Below are positions 59,430-64,000 of a DNA stretch of 64,000 nt, one piece after another. The notes beneath the pieces are model-generated. The model was given only the letters and a program-made list of their open reading frames with translations, was not told the origin of the DNA and did not search any database. The translations under genes were made by a program, and so were the position numbers. The DNA comes from an uncultured Bacillota bacterium (GTDB lineage Bacteria; Bacillota; Clostridia; Lachnospirales; CAG-274), in the NCBI GenBank assembly GCA_958426775.1, contig CATZZP010000011.1:1-64000 (forward strand), in the 5' to 3' direction. Positions within the stretch are counted from its first letter, which is position 1, and every line of letters starts with the position of its first letter.

Positions 59430-60278
59430 TTATGAATTTTGTTTTTCGCAAGCTATAAGACAATTATTCATAAGCATAGCTATTGTCATAGGACCCACAC
59501 CGCCGGGAACAGGAGTAATATAACCTGCCTTTTTCTCAACCTGCTCATAGTCCACATCACCGCAAAGTTTGCCGTTTTCCATACGATTAATGCCTACATC
59601 AATTACAACGGCACCCTCTTTAACCATATCAGCCTTAATAAACTTTTCCTTACCTATTGCAACAACTAAAATATCCGCCTGACTGCAAAGCTCTGCCATA
59701 TTTTTCGTTTTTGAATGGCAGGTTGTTACAGTACCGTTTTCTGTTAGCAAAAGCATACCTACAGGTTTACCCACTATATTACTTCTGCCTACAACAACAC
59801 AGCTTTTGCCTGCAATGTCAACACCGCTTCTTTTAATAAGCTCAATACAGCCTGCAGGAGTACAAGCCTTTAAATCAGCCTTTCCAATGCTTAATAAGCC
59901 GACATTATATGGGTGGAAGCCGTCAACGTCCTTTTCAGGCTTAATTGCAAGAAGTATTTTCTCTTCATCAATGTGCTTAGGTAATGGTAACTGTACAAGT
60001 ATTCCGTTACAGCTTTTGTCCATATTAAGCTGATTTACTAAATCCAACAGTTCCTCTTCAGTTGTAGATTCAGGTAACTCATAGCTGAGAGATTTAATGC
60101 CACAGTATTCACAAGCTTTTTTCTTATTTCTTACATAAACCTGACTTGCCGGGTTATCGCCTACAAGTATAACTGCAAGACAAGGCTCAATGCCCTTTGC
60201 TTTTACAGCTTCAACCCTAGCCTTAACTTCATCTTTAATTTCAAGAGATATTTTTTTTCCGTCAATTATATTTGCCAT
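59430..60278 (-). CDS. folD: Bifunctional methylenetetrahydrofolate dehydrogenase / methenyltetrahydrofolate cyclohydrolase
   Basis: Interconverts 5,10-methylene-, methenyl- and 10-formyl-tetrahydrofolate. The catalytic Lys is in SQVYVRNKKKACEYCGI, and the motifs ILVQLPLPKHIDE, KDVDGFHPYNVGLL, VVVGRSNIVGKPVGMLL and PVPGGVGPMTIAMLM are intact. The frame opens six codons earlier at 60296, but GAGG lies 9 bases before the ATG at 60278, giving the family-like start MANIIDGKKIS (282 residues). It ends the transcript that begins with fhs, the preceding step of the pathway, with a lipoprotein gene in between. Confidence 0.97.
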   Translation of the reverse strand: MANIIDGKKISLEIKDEVKARVEAVKAKGIEPCLAVILVGDNPASQVYVRNKKKACEYCGIKSLSYELPESTTEEELLDLVNQLNMDKSCNGILVQLPLPKHIDEEKILLAIKPEKDVDGFHPYNVGLLSIGKADLKACTPAGCIELIKRSGVDIAGKSCVVVGRSNIVGKPVGMLLLTENGTVTTCHSKTKNMAELCSQADILVVAIGKEKFIKADMVKEGAVVIDVGINRMENGKLCGDVDYEQVEKKAGYITPVPGGVGPMTIAMLMNNCLIACEKQNS

Positions 60279-60288
60279 ATTTTTTTCC

Positions 60289-61266
60289 TCATTCAATTTC
60301 CATTTTATTTATTACAGCGTTATAGTTATCATCAAATTCTACATAATAAAGCATATTGTCTGCTATATTTAAGTATGTGCCGTATATATCAGTCAGTTTT
60401 TTAATGTCAGAGCCATCTGTATTCATGGTATAAATATTATTTTCCAGCCAGTTTGTAAAATAAACCTTGTTTTCATATACATTTATATCACCGCAAGGTA
60501 CTTTATTAAGCACTTCTAAATCAGAACCATCCTTTTTTATGCGACATAAATATTTATCCTCGGGATCTTCCTCGCTTGATTGCTCATTAGTGTCTTTTGT
60601 CCACTGAGAATAATATACCCATTCACCGTAAGGCACTACATACCAGCTGCCTGTATCGGTTAATTTTAACTTGTTTTCGCCGTTAATATCCATACTGTAA
60701 AGCTTTGCACCGTCGCTCCAATTGGAGTAATAAATTTTACCGTCATCTACAGTGACATAATAAGACTGGTCACTGTTTAAAACTTTATTTTCACTGCCGT
60801 CAAAATTCATACTGTAAATTTTATTGCCGTCACTCCAGTTAGAGTAATATATAACGCCGTTATATACATTTACATAATAACTCATATCATCATTAAGCTT
60901 TGTATTATCATTACCATCAAGCTTCATTTTATAAATATGATAATCATCATCTGCATTTGCATAGAAAATATATTCATCTGTTACATTTATAAAATAGCTT
61001 TGGCAATTATTGAGTTTAACAGGCTCACTATCTCCGCTTTTACTGTAAATTGACAGGTTATCTTCACTGTTTTGATAGTAAACAATGTCGTTATGCTCTG
61101 CCACGCCACCCAGATTAGAAATATTACCTGTTGTGTTGCCGTAATACTGTCTTGCTTCTGCTATTTCCTCAACTTCCGTGTTTTTATCAGAACAGCCGAT
61201 TAAGGCTATAGTAGAGAAAAGCATACAACCACTTAACAAAAATGCAACTATTCCTTTTATTTTCAT
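60289..61266 (-). CDS. DUF5050 beta-propeller lipoprotein
   Basis: A 325-residue exported lipoprotein. The signal peptide ends at the lipobox IALIGC near residue 25. The remainder is a string of about six to seven beta-blade repeats with the pattern Y-x-N-W/A-D-x-x-x-I-Y-x-M-N-x-D-G-S, for example IYYSNWSDG repeated twice near residues 138 and 176. This is the DUF5050 type of propeller. Ligand unknown. It sits between fhs (23-base gap) and folD, an unexpected place for a surface protein. The start ATG has a reasonable ribosome site. Confidence 0.85.
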   Translation of the reverse strand: MKIKGIVAFLLSGCMLFSTIALIGCSDKNTEVEEIAEARQYYGNTTGNISNLGGVAEHNDIVYYQNSEDNLSIYSKSGDSEPVKLNNCQSYFINVTDEYIFYANADDDYHIYKMKLDGNDNTKLNDDMSYYVNVYNGVIYYSNWSDGNKIYSMNFDGSENKVLNSDQSYYVTVDDGKIYYSNWSDGAKLYSMDINGENKLKLTDTGSWYVVPYGEWVYYSQWTKDTNEQSSEEDPEDKYLCRIKKDGSDLEVLNKVPCGDINVYENKVYFTNWLENNIYTMNTDGSDIKKLTDIYGTYLNIADNMLYYVEFDDNYNAVINKMEIE

Positions 61267-61289
61267 ATAAACACCTACTTAATTTAAAA

Positions 61290-62957
61290 TTAGAATAAAC
61301 CTTTAATTTTGCCGTTTTCATCAACGTCAATATTTTCAGCCGCAGGCACCCTTGGTAAGCCCGGCATTGTCATTATATCACCTGCAAGAGCTACTATAAA
61401 GCCTGCACCCGCACTTACTCTCACCTCTTTGATTGTTACGGTAAAGCCCTCAGGTCTGCCTAAAAGCTTAGGATTATCACTTAAGGAATATTGGGTTTTC
61501 GCTATACAAACAGGCATTGTATCAAGATTAAGCTCTTCCAGTCTTTCAATCTGTTTTTTTACCTTAGGCAAGAACTCAACATCACTTGCACCGTAGATTT
61601 CCTTACAGATTGTTGTAATTTTATTTACTATGCTGTCATTTTCATCATAAATGGGCTTAAAGGTGCTTTCTTTGGTTTCCAATACATTAATAACCTTTTT
61701 AGCAAGCTCTACACCCCCTTCGCCGCCTTTTGCCCAAACCTCAGAAAGAGCAAAATCAGCACCCATATCCTCACACTTATAACGGATAAAGTCGACCTCT
61801 TCCTTAGTGTCTGTAATAAAGTTATTAAGGGTAACTACTACAGGTACACCATACTTTTGGAGGTTCTCGATATGCTTTTCAAGGTTTACAAAACCCTTCT
61901 TTACAGCCTCAAGGTCAGGCTGAGAAAGCTCCGACTTAGGTACACCGCCATTATATTTAAGAGCTCTTACTGTTGCAACAAGCACAACTGCATCAGGCTT
62001 TAAGCCTGCTTTACGGCACTTAATATCAAAAAACTTCTCAGCACCTAAATCAGCACCAAAGCCAGCCTCGGTAATTACAACATCTGCAAGCTTCATAGCC
62101 ATTTTAGTTGCCTTAATTGAGTTACAGCCGTGAGCGATATTGGCAAAAGGACCGCCATGAATAATAGCAGGAGTATGTTCAAGTGTCTGTACCATATTAG
62201 GCTTAATTGCATCCTTTAAAAGTGCTGTCATAGCACCGTCAGCCTTTAAGTCCTTAGCTGTTACAGGCTCGCCTGACCTATTATAGCCGATAATTATTTT
62301 ACCCAGCTTTTCCTTTAAATCCTTAATATTTTCTGCAAGACAAACAATAGCCATAATTTCAGAGGCTACGGTAATCATAAAGCCGTCTTCCCTTACAACA
62401 CCGTTTTTATCGCCCAAACCTACAACAACATCACGCAAGGTGCGGTCATTTAAGTCGACAACTCTTTTCCATGTAATATTGTTTGTGTCAATATCCAGAG
62501 CATTCCCCTGATGAATATGATTATCTATCATTGAGGAAAGCAGGTTATTAGCGGTTGTCATTGCATGAATATCACCTGTAAAATGTAAATTAATGTCCTC
62601 CATAGGTACAACCTGAGCATAGCCACCGCCTGTTGCACCGCCCTTAACACCCATACATGGACCTAATGATGGTTCACGAAGTGCCACAAGAGTTTTAACG
62701 CCAATACGGTTAAGTCCCTCTGCAAGCCCTATGGTTGTGGTTGTTTTACCCTCACCTGCAGGTGTTGGATTAATTGCGGTTACAAGAACAAGCTTTGCAT
62801 CCTTGTTAGACTTAGTCTTTTCGTAAAGCTCATCTGAAAGCTTTGCCTTATACTTGCCGTAAAGCTCTAAGTCATCACTGTCAATTCCAAATCTTTCTGC
62901 CACATTTATTATAGGTTCAAGCACAAATTCCTGTGCAATTTCAATGTCGATCTTCAT
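61290..62957 (-). CDS. fhs: Formate--tetrahydrofolate ligase
   Basis: ATP-dependent activation of formate to 10-formyltetrahydrofolate, used for purines or the Wood-Ljungdahl methyl branch. P-loop TPAGEGKTTTTIGLAEGL, SLGPCMGVKGGATGGGYAQVVPMEDINLHFTGD, and the C-terminal GEVRVSAGAGFIVALAGDIMTMPGLPR-like end are present. The length of 555 residues fits the family. Promoter is directly upstream. The presence of fhs and folD without the other acetogenesis genes in the window shows only the folate part of C1 metabolism. Confidence 0.98.
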   Translation of the reverse strand: MKIDIEIAQEFVLEPIINVAERFGIDSDDLELYGKYKAKLSDELYEKTKSNKDAKLVLVTAINPTPAGEGKTTTTIGLAEGLNRIGVKTLVALREPSLGPCMGVKGGATGGGYAQVVPMEDINLHFTGDIHAMTTANNLLSSMIDNHIHQGNALDIDTNNITWKRVVDLNDRTLRDVVVGLGDKNGVVREDGFMITVASEIMAIVCLAENIKDLKEKLGKIIIGYNRSGEPVTAKDLKADGAMTALLKDAIKPNMVQTLEHTPAIIHGGPFANIAHGCNSIKATKMAMKLADVVITEAGFGADLGAEKFFDIKCRKAGLKPDAVVLVATVRALKYNGGVPKSELSQPDLEAVKKGFVNLEKHIENLQKYGVPVVVTLNNFITDTKEEVDFIRYKCEDMGADFALSEVWAKGGEGGVELAKKVINVLETKESTFKPIYDENDSIVNKITTICKEIYGASDVEFLPKVKKQIERLEELNLDTMPVCIAKTQYSLSDNPKLLGRPEGFTVTIKEVRVSAGAGFIVALAGDIMTMPGLPRVPAAENIDVDENGKIKGLF

Positions 62958-62995
62958 AGTTTAACCTCCATGATAAAAACAATGTATTAAATATA

Positions 62996-63023
62996 ATAAT
63001 ACCACTATTTACGATTAAATCAA
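62996..63023 (-). promoter_or_regulatory. fhs operon promoter
   Basis: On the - strand -35 TTGATT (63018-63023) and -10 TATTAT (62996-63001) are 16 bases apart, in the 85-base gap after ftsK. Confidence 0.6.
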
Positions 63024-63042
63024 GTTAAAATTTTTATCTTTT

Positions 63043-64000
63043 TTAATCAAAGAAATCATATCTTTCTTTACGCTCTCTAAGCTCGTACTTATCCATCAAT
63101 ACTTCTCTTGGCTGACTACCGTTTACCGGTCCTAAAATTCCTCTTTCCTCCAAAGTTTCAATAATTCTTGAAGCTCTGTTAAAGCCAATTCGAAAATGCC
63201 TCTGTACCTTGCCTGCCGATGCACACTTGGGATTAGCGACTATCCATTCAAGAACCTCCTCTGTCATGGGATCATCGTCACCACCGTCAGCAACATCGGT
63301 AATAGTAATACTTGCTTTAGTTATTTCATTAATAATTGACTCATCATAATTAGGATTATCTGTACCTATATAGCTGACTACCTTTTCAACCTCTTCATCG
63401 GTTATAAAGGCACCCTGTATACGCATAGCCTTTGCCATATCCGCTGTTTTAAAGAGCATATCACCCTTACCTAAAAGCTTCTCTGCACCTGTTGAATCAA
63501 GTATAATTCTTGAATCCATGGAGCCTGATACCTTAAAGGCAATTCGTGAAGGTACATTAGACCTGATAAGACCCGTAAGAACATCTGCTGATGGTCTTTG
63601 TGTTGCAAGTACAAGATGCATACCTGCTGCCCTTGCCTTTTGAGCAAGACGACAAATTGAGGTTTCCACCTCTTTGCCCACAACCATCATAAGGTCTGCA
63701 AGCTCGTCTATTATAATTACTATCTGGCTTAATCTTTCCTCCCGAGAAACCTTTTGATTGTAACCTTCAAGATTACGTGTACCTGTAGTTGCAAGCAGTT
63801 TGTAACGTCTTTCCATTTCAATAACTGCCCAGTTTAAAGCACCAACCGCCTTTTCAGGTTCTGTAACAACAGGCAACAGCAAATGAGGTATACCGTTATA
63901 AACGCTAAGCTCAACCATTTTAGGGTCAACCATTATCATTTTAACCTCATCAGGAGTAGCCTTATATAAAATACTCATAATAAGAGTGTTAATACATACA
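63043..64000 (-). CDS. FtsK/SpoIIIE DNA translocase, C-terminal part (5' end outside window)
   Basis: DNA pump that clears chromosomes from the division or sporulation septum. The window holds the C-terminal 319 codons. The reading frame stays open to the edge, where VCINTLIMSILYKATPDEVKMIMVDPK continues from the Walker A loop (GKS lies just outside). Walker B is VIIIDELADLMM. LVLATQRPSADVLTGLIRSNVPSRIAFKVSGSMDSRIILDSTGAEKLLGKGDML is the usual FtsK core, and the C-terminal gamma winged helix (VANPKCASAGKVQRHFRIGFNRASRIIE) is present. Whether it is FtsK or SpoIIIE cannot be decided without the N-terminal part. Confidence 0.95.
   Translation of the reverse strand, partial: VCINTLIMSILYKATPDEVKMIMVDPKMVELSVYNGIPHLLLPVVTEPEKAVGALNWAVIEMERRYKLLATTGTRNLEGYNQKVSREERLSQIVIIIDELADLMMVVGKEVETSICRLAQKARAAGMHLVLATQRPSADVLTGLIRSNVPSRIAFKVSGSMDSRIILDSTGAEKLLGKGDMLFKTADMAKAMRIQGAFITDEEVEKVVSYIGTDNPNYDESIINEITKASITITDVADGGDDDPMTEEVLEWIVANPKCASAGKVQRHFRIGFNRASRIIETLEERGILGPVNGSQPREVLMDKYELRERKERYDFFD

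Noticed and set aside
61491..62003. A 170-codon open frame on the + strand
   Set aside because: Antisense to fhs, whose conserved sequence fills the same bases; no start context.
1..64000. CRISPR arrays, insertion sequences, prophage or integrated elements
   Set aside because: No spaced direct repeats, transposase, integrase or phage genes were seen; operons are contiguous and of uniform base composition by eye.

Overview
The window is a dense, AT-rich stretch of chromosome from a spore-forming anaerobe of the Clostridia (Bacillota). The evidence is a spoIIAA-spoIIAB-sigF operon and a SpoIID-type protein, an [FeFe]-hydrogenase-like sensor, formate-tetrahydrofolate ligase, an iron alcohol dehydrogenase, a Trp T-box leader, a preQ1-I riboswitch, frequent TTG/GTG starts behind strong GGAGG sites, and a single-chain 1246-residue PurL. 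Uronate catabolism genes (kduI, kdgK) suggest growth on pectin-like polysaccharide, but the species cannot be named. There are no insertion sequences, phage genes or CRISPR arrays; it reads as core chromosome with a small surface-polysaccharide locus.

Layout. 1-95: 3' part of tRNA-Ser(CGA) and a terminator. 100-6394: ogt (-), then a + strand run spoIID-like, queA, rarA/mgsA and a secreted GHL10 protein, closed by a bidirectional terminator. 6500-6800: a gene-free stretch with strong RNA-like structure beside comF. 6803-17366 (-): comF, trpS-argF, kduI, kdgK, gap, a 31-residue membrane peptide too short for routine calling, and purL. 17452-22515 (-): tgt and a folate operon (folC, folE, an HD protein, folP, a folB-folK fusion). 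22696-23754 (+): two membrane proteins. 23793-29486 (-): GNAT, a P1 peptidase, ychF, coaBC and the forespore sigma operon. 29652-30940 (+): lexA and an exonuclease. 31012-34436 (-): NUDIX hydrolase and a TrpXYZ-type ABC transporter. 34540-41627 (-): a compact polysaccharide operon (polymerase, 4,6-dehydratase, initiating transferase, reductase) continuing into deoC and rmuC. 41759-42880 (-): preQ1 riboswitch, queT, queF. 42950-49742 (+): promoter, Trp T-box and trpEGDCFBA. 49789-51946 (-): alcohol dehydrogenase and a CPBP protease. 52083-58162 (+): nrdR, a group C [FeFe]-hydrogenase-like sensor with PAS, a PP2C/SpoIIE phosphatase, lepA, a membrane protein. 58212-64000 (-): TolC-like protein, folD, a DUF5050 lipoprotein, fhs, and ftsK/spoIIIE cut by the window edge.

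How it fits together. Three themes recur. Tryptophan: trpS, the T-box-controlled biosynthetic operon and a likely tryptophan importer. Queuosine: queA, tgt and riboswitch-controlled queT-queF. Folate and one-carbon: folC/E/P/BK, fhs and folD. The most interesting pieces are the hydrogenase-like sensor coupled to a phosphatase (52572-55437), the structured RNA candidate next to comF (about 6571-6778), the 31-residue peptide (13426-13521), the HD protein inside the folate operon, and the palindromic operators over the kdgK and gap promoters.
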